In this document: in pieces, positions 1 through 7,946 of the stretch
Position numbering within the stretch: position 1 is the first letter of the stretch
Layout: each line of letters opens with the position of its first letter
Source of the DNA: Companilactobacillus kedongensis
GTDB taxonomy: Bacteria > Bacillota > Bacilli > Lactobacillales > Lactobacillaceae
Direction: 5' to 3'
DNA length: 64,000 bases
Assembly: GCF_003946625.1 (NCBI RefSeq)
Contig: NZ_RHOR01000006.1
Location: 1-64,000, forward strand
Notes under the pieces: model-generated
What the model saw: the letters and a program-made list of their open reading frames with translations, nothing else
Database searches by the model: none
Told to the model about the DNA's origin: nothing
Made by a program: the position numbers and the translations under genes

Positions 1-147
1 ACTTCTTGTACATCAGCTCGGTACTTTGTCTTAGGCTTCCTTCAGATTCCACCTCGCGGTGAACACCCTTTCCCTCAACTAGTGATTCCGACTACTACGG
101 CTCACAGTGGACTTTCACCACCAAGTTAACACCCATGCCGGGCGCAC
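1..147 (-). mobile_element. Group II intron, 5' end (partial, runs off left edge)
   Basis: Read on the minus strand from 147 downwards, the sequence begins GTGCGCCCGGCATGGGTG, the classic bacterial group II intron 5' boundary (GUGYG) and start of domain I. It continues with GGTGGTGAAAGTCCACTGTG (positions about 125-106) and GGAATCTGAAGGAAGCC (about 52-36), both typical of domain I of introns that encode an LtrA-type reverse transcriptase. The rest of the ribozyme and the encoded protein would lie left of base 1, so splicing and mobility cannot be judged. The 5' exon is the structured repeat at 148-290; the intron entered it in antisense orientation. Boundary confidence is good because the repeat resumes directly at 148. 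Confidence 0.85.
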
Positions 148-290
148 TGAGGACCGATCCGAGTCTCCGTCTCGAATCTCGGTTTGAAGCCTTGTAAAGT
201 TCAACAAGTCTTCAAACACGCCCGATGGCGTAAGAGCTAAAGCTCTAACGCCAATACCACAGCTGGTAAATATTCTCAGATCTTCCAACT
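148..290 (+). repeat. Four-way-junction repeat, copy A (interrupted by the intron)
   Basis: Plus-orientation copy of the repeat family described at 37410. Visible parts are hairpin P3 (arms 182-195 and 205-218, GTTTGAAGCCTTGT with ACAAGTCTTCAAAC), hairpin P4 (arms 227-238 and 241-252, eleven of twelve pairs) and the right closing arm around 261-286. The left closing arm is absent because the group II intron starts at 147/148. It should lie beyond the intron, outside the window. Confidence 0.7.
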
Positions 291-334
291 TGTTTAGTTT
301 TTAAAAGAGTACAATCAATGTTTTTCTATAACAA

Positions 335-388
335 AAAAAGGAGCTGTATCACGCTTGAGATAAATCAAGTATGATACAGCTCCTTTTT
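335..388. terminator. Bidirectional terminator hairpin between copies A and H
   Basis: Perfect 17-bp inverted repeat (arms 335-351 and 372-388) ending in A5/T5 runs, so it can terminate transcription from both sides. It would serve the operon ending at 522 and an unseen plus-strand gene to the left. The stem contains GAGCTGTATCA, which resembles GAGTTGTATCA of the hairpin at 37604. Confidence 0.75.
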
Positions 389-418
389 CGATATATTTTT
401 AATTATATATATACTATC

Positions 419-520
419 TAGCCGAAGATGACGTAAAGCTTGCCCGCAGTACAAGTGGCGTTATAACGGCGGTTTCCCGTTATTACAGCATGCAAGCCTT
501 TGCGCCATCGTAGGCGGATT
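419..520 (-). repeat. Four-way-junction repeat, copy H (shortened)
   Basis: Minus-orientation, degenerate member of the repeat family. A closing stem with mismatches pairs about 421-437 with about 498-516. One internal hairpin (P4-like; ATAACGG 463-469 with CCGTTAT 477-483) remains; the other two hairpins are missing. It directly follows the stop codon of the glycosyltransferase gene, as the other copies follow their genes. Confidence 0.5.
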
Positions 521-521
521 T

Positions 522-1727
522 TTAATGACCGCTTATTATTTCCTCAATTCGTTTTATCAAATGAGGCCAACTATTAGTTAGCACTGACTCCTTAACTGAT
601 TCGGTAAATTGTGGCTTCTCAAGTGCACCGGCAATCTGTTCTCGTAATGCAGCTTCAAGTCTATCGTAAAACGCTGGCAAGTCCTCTTTTACTGGCTCAT
701 CCTGATTGACCAATCTAGGAAGATCAACATAACTGATATAGCCACTTTTATTAACCGTATCCCCCAGTTGAGCCTGCAGAGCGGGAATTGTTGTCGTAAC
801 AACTCGAAGATCACAGGCCAGTGCTTCAATCGAAATCAAGCCGATGCCTTCATAATACGATGGCAATACAAAAACATCAGATTTTCTAAATACATCCGCT
901 AGTTTCTTCTGTTCTTGAAATCCATAAAATTTAATTTGTGGATTTTTTTGATATGGTTTCAATTTTTCTTGAGCATATTCGTCTGCGTTACCGATCAAAT
1001 TTAAAACTGCTTTAGGATACTCCGAACTGATTCGATCAAATACTTTGGCTAATGCAAAAACACCTTTGGCATCAGACATTTTCCCAGCGAATACTAGATC
1101 AACTGTATCTTTTTTAGGCTTAGGTGCCGGATAAAAAATATCAGAATCAAAACCACCACCAATGGTAGTAATTTTTTCAGCAGGAATATGATAGATATCC
1201 TCAATTTGTGTAGTTTCTGGATGACTAAGTGCAAATACATGCGTCAAACGATTCATATTAGTTACATATTTTTTCAAAAGATCCGGATGTTGATTTGCCT
1301 GACGAATGTCCGTCCCATGGCAGAAAGCATAAATCGGAATATTCTTTGTCTCCTGACAAACTAATGATGTTAAAAACCAGAGATGGTGCGTAAGAATGAC
1401 ATCCGGTTTAAAGGCATCAATAGCTTGATGAATTTTCTTGCGAAATACATCTTGCCATTCGGCGATCATTTCTGGTGTCATTTCACCATAAACAGTGCTT
1501 TTATATGGCATAACATCACTCATACCAGGTAGTGGAAAATCACAAATTTCATTAGGAAATGAGACTGGGAATTGCTTATTTTCTGGTAACACATCATATT
1601 TGAAGTCACCAAATCGACCATAGATACAGGCTTGTTGATGATTGTCCAAACCCTTTATAACATTAGAGAAATAAACACCACTGCCGGTTTTTGATGGAAG
1701 CTGCGCTTGAACATGTAGTATTCTCAT
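522..1727 (-). CDS. GT4-type glycosyltransferase
   Basis: A 401-residue retaining GT-B glycosyltransferase. The N-terminus (MRILHVQAQLPSKTGSGVY) is the first Rossmann fold with its glycine-rich acceptor loop. The C-terminal donor-binding domain begins near residue 208 (LVFAGKMSDAKG) and carries the E-x7-E motif at E293 and E301 within PSYYEGIGLISIEA. No signal peptide or membrane segment, so it acts in the cytoplasm or at the inner face of the membrane. Its start codon touches the end of the ABC ATPase gene, so it is the last gene of the transporter operon, an unusual partner for an importer. Donor and acceptor cannot be told from sequence. Repeat copy H and the terminator at 335-388 follow the stop. 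Confidence 0.85.
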   Translation of the reverse strand: MRILHVQAQLPSKTGSGVYFSNVIKGLDNHQQACIYGRFGDFKYDVLPENKQFPVSFPNEICDFPLPGMSDVMPYKSTVYGEMTPEMIAEWQDVFRKKIHQAIDAFKPDVILTHHLWFLTSLVCQETKNIPIYAFCHGTDIRQANQHPDLLKKYVTNMNRLTHVFALSHPETTQIEDIYHIPAEKITTIGGGFDSDIFYPAPKPKKDTVDLVFAGKMSDAKGVFALAKVFDRISSEYPKAVLNLIGNADEYAQEKLKPYQKNPQIKFYGFQEQKKLADVFRKSDVFVLPSYYEGIGLISIEALACDLRVVTTTIPALQAQLGDTVNKSGYISYVDLPRLVNQDEPVKEDLPAFYDRLEAALREQIAGALEKPQFTESVKESVLTNSWPHLIKRIEEIISGH

Positions 1728-2665
1728 TATCTCTCCTCCAATTTCGATACTTTATATTGTACATCAACACGAGTTCCTACTCTTAAAGGCTCCATCCGAT
1801 TTAAACAAGTTACATGAAAAACATGTTTATTATAGTTAATTAAATAATTGATCGTAGAACCTTGAAAATCCATCTGTTCGATAACGCCATCCCCATTAGG
1901 ATCATCCGTTATAACGATGTCCTCAGGACGGATGTAGTCGCCATTATCAAGTAAATTAGAATCTCCAATAAATTTCAAAACAAAGTGGTTTTTAGGCGTC
2001 GAATATAATCCTTGTCCTGTATCTATCTGCTGGATTTGCCCTTGATCCATTACCAAAATTTGGTCTCCAATAGAAAATGCTTCCTGTTGATCGTGAGTCA
2101 CAAAAACCATCGTCATATTGAGCTCTTTTTGAATTTGGCGTAATTCATGTCGCATGGTCAAACGTAATTTTTCATCTAAATTGGAAAATGGCTCATCCAA
2201 CAATAATAGTTTAGGTTCAACAATCAAACTGCGTCCCAAAGCGATTCTTTGTTGCTGACCACCACTGAGATCTTGAATTTTAGTATTGGCGAACTCATCC
2301 ATCTGCAATAAATGGAGCATTTTTAGAGTTTTCTTTCGAGCATCATTACGACTCATTTTTTTAAATTTCAGTCCATACATCAAATTTTGCATGACATTCA
2401 TATGGGGAAATAGACTATACGATTGAAAAACGGTCGTAATGTCACGTTCTTCAGGAGCTAATTTCGTAATATCTTTTCCATCCAAAAGAACTGCCCCCTC
2501 ATCAACTGTTATAAATCCGTTTAGACAAGACAATAGGGTACTTTTCCCACAACCACTGGGACCTAAGACAACTAGGATCTTATTTTGATCAACACCAAAT
2601 GATAATGAATGTAGAACGGTTTTACTTGAATATTTTTTAGTGAGATTTTTTACTTCTAAAAACAT
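1727..2665 (-). CDS. ABC importer ATPase (Fe3+/2-aminoethylphosphonate/spermidine class)
   Basis: 312 residues. ATP-binding domain with Walker A GPSGCGKST (35-43), signature LSGGQ (133-137), Walker B LLLLDEP (153-159) and an H-loop in VFVTHDQQEA. The last 85 or so residues form a TOBE-like regulatory domain. This places it in the CUT1/POPT/FeCT ATPase group that energises importers with fused permeases. It overlaps the permease gene by 29 bases and abuts the glycosyltransferase gene, so translation is probably coupled. The substrate is not readable from the ATPase; the binding protein at 4351 points to iron or 2-aminoethylphosphonate. Confidence 0.85.
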   Translation of the reverse strand: MFLEVKNLTKKYSSKTVLHSLSFGVDQNKILVVLGPSGCGKSTLLSCLNGFITVDEGAVLLDGKDITKLAPEERDITTVFQSYSLFPHMNVMQNLMYGLKFKKMSRNDARKKTLKMLHLLQMDEFANTKIQDLSGGQQQRIALGRSLIVEPKLLLLDEPFSNLDEKLRLTMRHELRQIQKELNMTMVFVTHDQQEAFSIGDQILVMDQGQIQQIDTGQGLYSTPKNHFVLKFIGDSNLLDNGDYIRPEDIVITDDPNGDGVIEQMDFQGSTINYLINYNKHVFHVTCLNRMEPLRVGTRVDVQYKVSKLEER

Positions 2666-4286
2666 AGCCCCAATCCTTTCCGCTTAGACTGATCAATCCA
2701 AAGACAATTCCAGACATTACTAAACAAATCAAAATAATCATGCAGGCAATAACTGCGGCTACTTGATATTCTCCTCGTTGAACAACGTCAAACATTACCA
2801 AGGTCATCATATTTTGACCAGGATGAACTAAGAAAATGATTGATCCAATTGTAGTCATCGTACTAATAAACCCATTTAAAAATGTTATCGCAAATCCTTG
2901 TTTAGTCATCGGAAAGAAAACATCTTTCCATTCGTTAACTACCGTTCCACCAAGATCATGGACTGTTTTAAAATATGTCGGTTCGATCTGGCTAACAGAT
3001 GCCTTAGCGGCTTTGGTAGCAAATGCCACCTGTTTAAAAATCACGTTGATAATAACGATGATCGAAGTTCCAGTCATTATTAATGGTGGTTTTGAGAAGG
3101 CGTACAAATATCCCAAGCCAAAGAATGTCCCTGGCAAAATATACGGAAATGTCCCAACCATTTCAATAAATTTCATAAATCGATCATTACGCACTTTACT
3201 GTAGTAAATAATCAAGAAACTGATCAAACTACCTAATAATCCAGCAACCAGACTGTACAAAATAGTTCTAGTAATGGTGTCATTGAGATATATTTGTGAA
3301 TCAATGATCGGTTGTAAAGAAAATCGATAATTTCCCATCACTTTTACGGAGAAAGCATTCATAACGATCGATCCATATTGTAAAAGTAAGGCTAGATAAA
3401 AAATCACTGACAATATCACCGAACCTACAAAGAAGAAACCCTTTTTAGGTAGTGGAAAAGCCTTCATATTGCTGGAAAGACCATGATGTTGAACACTCAT
3501 CTCACGATCGTATTTTATATATAAGAAAAAACCGATCAAGGCTGGAATCGCCAAAGTTAAGTTGATCAAAGCGGCTTTATGAATATCGCCCATACTTATT
3601 ACGGCAAAATATCCTTCACTGGCTAACATTTTAAAACTTCCACCAATGATCGTTGGTGTTTGGAAGTCAGCCAAACTGCGAATAAAACTAATCAAAGCTA
3701 CAACTATTAGACCTGGTTTCAATAACGGTAAAATAATATCTTTAATAACCGCATCAGTTCTTGCACCAAGACTTCTAGCACTATTGATCAAACTAGGTTC
3801 CAATTGTTTTAATAATCCAATCAACACTAAGGCATTCAAGGAAGCAAAACTCAATGTTTGCATGAGGATTATTCCCTGTGGTCCATAAGGATCAATTGTC
3901 ATTTGCAACAAATCATGTGTGATCATCCCTCGACGACCAAAGAGTGTTATATAAGCCAATGACGTTACAAATGGTGGTGAAACCATTGTTATCAAAAGAA
4001 ATACTCTAAGTATGCTTTGCCACTTTTTAGAAATAAAGACAAAACAAAGGGTCACTGAAACTGCTAGAAAAACAGACAAAACCATTGTAATGATAGCAAC
4101 AAATAGCGAATTTTTGGTTAAATCAATATTTTGCATAAAAAAATTATTAAATGTTTCGCCAGGTTCATGTAATGCTTGAACAAAGATACTCAGATACGGA
4201 TAAAAAATAAATAATAAAATACTAAGTGATATAACTATGTACACAAACCAGTTAGTAATTTTGCTACCGAGATGATTCTTGCCCAT
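2637..4286 (-). CDS. ABC importer permease, two fused BPD domains
   Basis: 549-residue integral membrane protein with about twelve hydrophobic segments. It is two binding-protein-dependent permease domains in tandem, as in FbpB/ThiP-type importers. Each half has an EAA-like loop: around NSARSLGARTDAVIKDIILP in the first half and TVHDLGGTVVNEWKDVFFP in the second, where the ATPase docks. It has a clear ribosome-binding site (AAAGGAG, 4290s). A terminator hairpin at 4305-4338 separates it from the binding-protein gene upstream, which probably gives more binding protein than permease. Confidence 0.85.
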   Translation of the reverse strand: MGKNHLGSKITNWFVYIVISLSILLFIFYPYLSIFVQALHEPGETFNNFFMQNIDLTKNSLFVAIITMVLSVFLAVSVTLCFVFISKKWQSILRVFLLITMVSPPFVTSLAYITLFGRRGMITHDLLQMTIDPYGPQGIILMQTLSFASLNALVLIGLLKQLEPSLINSARSLGARTDAVIKDIILPLLKPGLIVVALISFIRSLADFQTPTIIGGSFKMLASEGYFAVISMGDIHKAALINLTLAIPALIGFFLYIKYDREMSVQHHGLSSNMKAFPLPKKGFFFVGSVILSVIFYLALLLQYGSIVMNAFSVKVMGNYRFSLQPIIDSQIYLNDTITRTILYSLVAGLLGSLISFLIIYYSKVRNDRFMKFIEMVGTFPYILPGTFFGLGYLYAFSKPPLIMTGTSIIVIINVIFKQVAFATKAAKASVSQIEPTYFKTVHDLGGTVVNEWKDVFFPMTKQGFAITFLNGFISTMTTIGSIIFLVHPGQNMMTLVMFDVVQRGEYQVAAVIACMIILICLVMSGIVFGLISLSGKDWGYVFRSKKSH

Positions 4287-4304
4287 ATTTTATCTCCTTT
4301 CACA

Positions 4305-4338
4305 ATTTGAAAAAGCCGAGAGCAACTCTCGGCTTTTC
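4305..4338 (-). terminator. Intra-operon terminator after the binding-protein gene
   Basis: Hairpin AAAAGCCGAGAG-CAA-CTCTCGGCTTTT just downstream of the binding-protein stop and upstream of the permease start. On the minus strand it ends in a T-run. It lies inside the operon, so read-through would supply the downstream genes at a lower level. Confidence 0.8.
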
Positions 4339-4350
4339 GTATTACTTATT

Positions 4351-5409
4351 TTATTTATCTCCGACCATATCTGACCATTTGTTTAAGATAGAAGTTCTAT
4401 CTGAACCAAAGTTCGATAGGTTTTCTTTAATGAGATCTTTTTTGTTTAATCCTAAATCAAGGCCCTTAATACCAGGCATGATAATTTGATCTGTATCTTT
4501 ACCATCAAGTTTAGCTAATTCTTTCATATTCCTTGGTTCAAGCATGAAGTCGATGAAAGCTTCAGCAACTTTTTTACCAGGTGCGTTCTTAAATACAGCA
4601 ACACCTTCGGGAACCCAAGGAATACCATCTGATGGATAAATTACTTTAAGGTCATCTTTCTTTGCAGCATCGAAGGCCATCTTGTCAACTGGAATAACTC
4701 CGATTCCAAATTCACCTGAAGCAGTCTTTTCTTGTGGATCTTTACCACGTTTGCCGTAGAAAGTAATATTATCATTTACTTTGTTCCAGTAATCCCAGCC
4801 AGCTTTTTCACCTTTTTTATCGATGATTCCTTTAACAATGGCATACATTGTACCGGAAACTGATGGATCACTCATAATGATTTCGCCTTTATATTCGCTC
4901 TTAGCTAAGTCATCCCAAGTCTTTGGAACAGGTAGGCCTTTTTCTTTTAGAACCTTTTTGTTAACTACAAATCCACCAACAGTTAATCCTTTAGATAACC
5001 AATAACCGTCTTTATCACGATATTTGGTACTGATCTTGTCGATCGAATTTGATTGATACTTTTCAAGCTGATGATCTGTCTTAGCTTGCATGAAGGCATC
5101 TAGACCACCACCAAACCAAAGATCAGCCATTGGCTTACTCTTATCAGCTTTCATTCTGGCAAGTACTTCACCACTAGACATTGATAAAACTTTAACTTTA
5201 GCCCCAGTTTGCTTGCTAAATTTATCAAATAGCGGTTGATAAGCGTCGGATGTTGCTACGACGTTCATCGTTTGACCCTTAAACTCTTTGGTTGTCTTGG
5301 TGTCAGACGATTTACTTGAACTCTTTGAAGAATTGTTCCCACATGCCGTTACAAGGACCAATCCCAAAAGAAATACGAATAAAAGTCCCAGACGTTTAAT
5401 CGTTTTCAT
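4351..5409 (-). CDS. Substrate-binding lipoprotein of the Fe3+/2-aminoethylphosphonate-type importer
   Basis: 352 residues. Signal peptide with lipobox LVTACGN (lipidated Cys23), then a Ser/Lys/Thr linker and a periplasmic-binding-protein type II fold (MNVVATSDAYQPLFDKFSKQTGAKVKVLSMSSGE, split here by description only at its start). The family covers iron(III)- and 2-aminoethylphosphonate-binding proteins. The segment VSGTMYAIVKGI and the aromatic/Asp residues around NITFYGKRGKDP would line the ligand cleft. It is the first gene of the importer operon (binding protein, permease, ATPase, glycosyltransferase). The ligand is unproven. Confidence 0.8.
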   Translation of the reverse strand: MKTIKRLGLLFVFLLGLVLVTACGNNSSKSSSKSSDTKTTKEFKGQTMNVVATSDAYQPLFDKFSKQTGAKVKVLSMSSGEVLARMKADKSKPMADLWFGGGLDAFMQAKTDHQLEKYQSNSIDKISTKYRDKDGYWLSKGLTVGGFVVNKKVLKEKGLPVPKTWDDLAKSEYKGEIIMSDPSVSGTMYAIVKGIIDKKGEKAGWDYWNKVNDNITFYGKRGKDPQEKTASGEFGIGVIPVDKMAFDAAKKDDLKVIYPSDGIPWVPEGVAVFKNAPGKKVAEAFIDFMLEPRNMKELAKLDGKDTDQIIMPGIKGLDLGLNKKDLIKENLSNFGSDRTSILNKWSDMVGDK

Positions 5410-5523
5410 TCCTATAACACTCCCCTTTTATATAAGAAATACATTTAAAGTATAACTAATATTTTTATAAACTACAACGAAGTGTTAATGATTTCACATA
5501 TTTATTTAGCTCTATTACTTTAC

Positions 5524-6885
5524 CTAAGCCATTGCAGGTTCATTTTTTGATGTATTTGTTACAGGAACTTTATGTTCAGATGCATCAACTAATGTTGCTG
5601 CAACCATTGAACTAGTAACATTGGTAGTCGTTCTTGCCATATCAGCGAAAGCATCGATACCGGCAAAGATACTTACTAACTCTACAGGTAATCCAAGTGT
5701 GACAAACATTGCTGTTGCAAGCATGATGCCACCACCTGGAACCCCAGCTGTCCCTAATGACACTACTGGACAAAGCAAAACTATTACAGCAATTTGGAGA
5801 AATGAAACATTCATTCCCAAGGAGTTCATAGCATAAATAGATAGTAATGGCGGCCAGATCCCAGCACAACCAGACATTCCTACTGTGGTTCCCAATGGAC
5901 CAACAAAATTAGCTATATTTTCGGAAACACCTTCCTTTTTAGTTAAGCATTCAACATACAAAGGTAGTGTTCCTGATGAACTTCTGGATGAAAAAGCCAT
6001 CAATTGTGCAGGCATGATATTTTTAAAATATTGGATCGGTGATCTCTTAGCAACAAACTTCAATAGTAAACTATCCGTTACATACATGTGGAAGAAGCAG
6101 CCAACAAATGCTAAGACAATAATTGTTACTAAAGGCATCAAAGCTTTAGCGTCACTCGTTCCAATTGTATCTGCCATCAAAAAGATAATTGAATATGGTA
6201 AAAACTTAATAATTACACGAATAATTTGATAGACGATATCATGACAATCATCGATAAATGATTTAAAAGTCTTCATCGAATCTGGACGTTTGCTTGATAA
6301 AGCAACCACAGCTATCCCGACAATGATAGAGAAGAAAACAATTGGGATAACTTTGCCTTCGGCCATAGAAGTAAACAAATTATCAGAGAAAAAGTCCGTT
6401 ATAACCTCCGTAAACTTAGGAATCTTCTCCACTTTAAATCCATTCACGACACTCAAATGACTGCCTTTACCAATTCCCGATCCAACGGCTAACGCTGCAC
6501 CGACAATTGCGGCTAGTAAAGTTTGAAACAATAACCAAAACAATGATTTTGATCCGATTTTTTTCAATTGTTTCAAAGATTGCATTGAATAAATACTTTT
6601 GATCAGTGAAACCATCAACAATGGAATAACCATCATTGAAATGACTCTTGTGTAAATAGTTCCCAGAACGGCAACATAGGACGTGTATCCTTTAAAAATA
6701 ATCCCTATGAAAATACCAACTATCAGAGCTACAACCGAAGTAAACGTAAAATTAGTTTTCCGGTTCAACACATAAATAAAATAACAGGCAACTAAAGAAA
6801 CAAATAACGTACCTAAATTCATTGTTATATTCATCAAATCCCTCGCTTTGATAAATTTCTTTACTGTTCTTTTAGATTTGCTCAA
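5524..6885 (-). CDS. tcyP: L-cystine/dicarboxylate:cation symporter (DAACS family, TcyP-like)
   Basis: 453 residues and about nine to ten membrane segments. The Ser-rich re-entrant signature AFSSRSSSGTLP, the GCAGIWPP stretch and the DMARTTTNVTSSM transmembrane 8 motif are those of the glutamate/dicarboxylate symporter fold. The general layout (long N-terminal helix, IQYFKNIMPA before the SSRSS loop) resembles Bacillus TcyP, the sodium-coupled cystine importer, more than GltP/GltT. Single gene with its own upstream region (6886-6955). The cystine assignment fits other cysteine genes in the window but is an inference from family resemblance. Confidence 0.75.
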   Translation of the reverse strand: MSKSKRTVKKFIKARDLMNITMNLGTLFVSLVACYFIYVLNRKTNFTFTSVVALIVGIFIGIIFKGYTSYVAVLGTIYTRVISMMVIPLLMVSLIKSIYSMQSLKQLKKIGSKSLFWLLFQTLLAAIVGAALAVGSGIGKGSHLSVVNGFKVEKIPKFTEVITDFFSDNLFTSMAEGKVIPIVFFSIIVGIAVVALSSKRPDSMKTFKSFIDDCHDIVYQIIRVIIKFLPYSIIFLMADTIGTSDAKALMPLVTIIVLAFVGCFFHMYVTDSLLLKFVAKRSPIQYFKNIMPAQLMAFSSRSSSGTLPLYVECLTKKEGVSENIANFVGPLGTTVGMSGCAGIWPPLLSIYAMNSLGMNVSFLQIAVIVLLCPVVSLGTAGVPGGGIMLATAMFVTLGLPVELVSIFAGIDAFADMARTTTNVTSSMVAATLVDASEHKVPVTNTSKNEPAMA

Positions 6886-6955
6886 TAATCAAATCTATTT
6901 TCACCTCTTTTATTAGTTCTTTTAATTATTGAAGCATAGAACACAATTAGAATAA

Positions 6956-6989
6956 CAAAAAAAGGAAACACCGAAAGCGTTTCCTTGTA
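6956..6989 (-). terminator. Terminator downstream of rlmH
   Basis: Hairpin with arms AAGGAAAC/GTTTCCTT; on the minus strand it is followed by seven T residues. It would end the rlmH transcript before tcyP. Confidence 0.7.
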
Positions 6990-7085
6990 TGTTAATTCAC
7001 TAATCTAATTTTTTTGATATTAATCTAATATTTTTGTTAAATTCTTTAGAGCTTGTTTTATTAAATACCCACTGTGGATAATTTC

Positions 7086-7565
7086 TTACTTATGATAAGT
7101 ACGATGATTAATGATCATAAACGAACGATAGATCTGTTCAGTCATAACCAGGCGCATCAACTGATGTGGCAAAGTGAATTTACCAAAACAGACACTATAA
7201 TCGGCTCGCTTAGTAACCTCTGGACTAACACCAAGTGACCCACCAATTACGAATGTAATGTCGCTAGTTCCATATGTGGATAAATCGTCGATCTTCTTAG
7301 CTAGTTCTTCAGATGTTAATTCCTTACCACGAAGATCTAGTAAGATCACATATTCCTTATCCTTGATTTTAGATAGAATCCTTTCACCCTCGACTTCTTT
7401 AACGTGAGCATCTTCTGCCTCACTTAAGTTCTCGGGGGCTTTTTCATCTGGACATTCCACCATTTGGAACTTACAAAAAGCGCCTAAACGCTTGGCATAC
7501 TCGGCAATACCAGCCTTTAAATATTTCTCTTTTAATTTCCCTACTGTTACTAATTTAATATTCAT
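7086..7565 (-). CDS. rlmH: 23S rRNA (pseudouridine1915-N3)-methyltransferase RlmH
   Basis: 159 residues from the ATG at 7565, exactly the usual RlmH length. The upstream AACGAGGAG-type site supports this start over a longer reading frame reaching 7613. The protein opens [20 protein letters not shown], has the SAM-binding loop [13 protein letters not shown] and ends in the [13 protein letters not shown] tail typical of the SPOUT-fold RlmH dimer. It methylates pseudouridine 1915 in helix 69 of 23S rRNA. It is the usual last member of the wal cluster, but here a 381-nt spacer with DnaA boxes separates it from htrA. No SCC-like insertion is present at its 3' end. Confidence 0.95.
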   Translation of the reverse strand: MNIKLVTVGKLKEKYLKAGIAEYAKRLGAFCKFQMVECPDEKAPENLSEAEDAHVKEVEGERILSKIKDKEYVILLDLRGKELTSEELAKKIDDLSTYGTSDITFVIGGSLGVSPEVTKRADYSVCFGKFTLPHQLMRLVMTEQIYRSFMIINHRTYHK

Positions 7566-7645
7566 TAATAGTCTCCTCGTAAATATAATAAGCAAAAATT
7601 GTCTCTTTGCCAAACAGTAAAAATCGAATTATCTTACTACTAATC

Positions 7646-7841
7646 TTATCCACATTTAATAAATAGTTTGTGTAAACCTGTGTAACATCCATAACCCCTG
7701 TTATATTAGGCTTTCACTACTAATTCATGTCAAGTTATTAGCACTTATTAACAGGTGGACTGTTAATTGTGGATAACTTGTCGACAACGTAAATATAAAT
7801 AATTCATTAGTTTTACACAAGTTATCCACATATGTGGAAAA
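7646..7841. other. DnaA-box cluster between htrA and rlmH
   Basis: The 7566-7946 spacer is AT-rich and carries three exact TTATCCACA boxes (7646-7654 plus, 7768-7776 minus, 7822-7830 plus). Two more boxes have one mismatch (TTTTACACA 7811-7819 plus; TTTTCCACA 7833-7841 minus). A fourth exact box lies just past rlmH (7073-7081 minus). Boxes at 7811, 7822 and 7833 are spaced 11 bp apart, on one helical face. This could be an origin-proximal DnaA-binding locus or part of an origin; dnaA itself is not in the window. Confidence 0.6.
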
Positions 7842-7906
7842 TTAATTTTTATTCATCTACTAAAAAGCCGAAAAAAAACTGTCATTTATTGATAAATGTT
7901 CAAAAA

Positions 7907-7945
7907 AAGACGTGAAACTATTTAAATAATAGTAACACGTCTCAT
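7907..7945 (-). terminator. Terminator of htrA
   Basis: Minus-strand hairpin GACGTG...CACGTC with an extended AT stem (ACTATTATTTAAATAGT), followed by seven T residues, right after the htrA stop. Confidence 0.75.
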
Positions 7946-7946
7946 T

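Noticed and set aside
1-147. Left-edge sequence as rRNA or a protein gene
   Set aside because: No rRNA segment matches; the minus strand starts with the GTGCGCCCGGCATGGGTG group II intron boundary and domain I motifs.
7086-7565. SCC-type integration at the 3' end of rlmH
   Set aside because: The end is followed directly by a terminator and tcyP; no recombinase genes or direct repeats.
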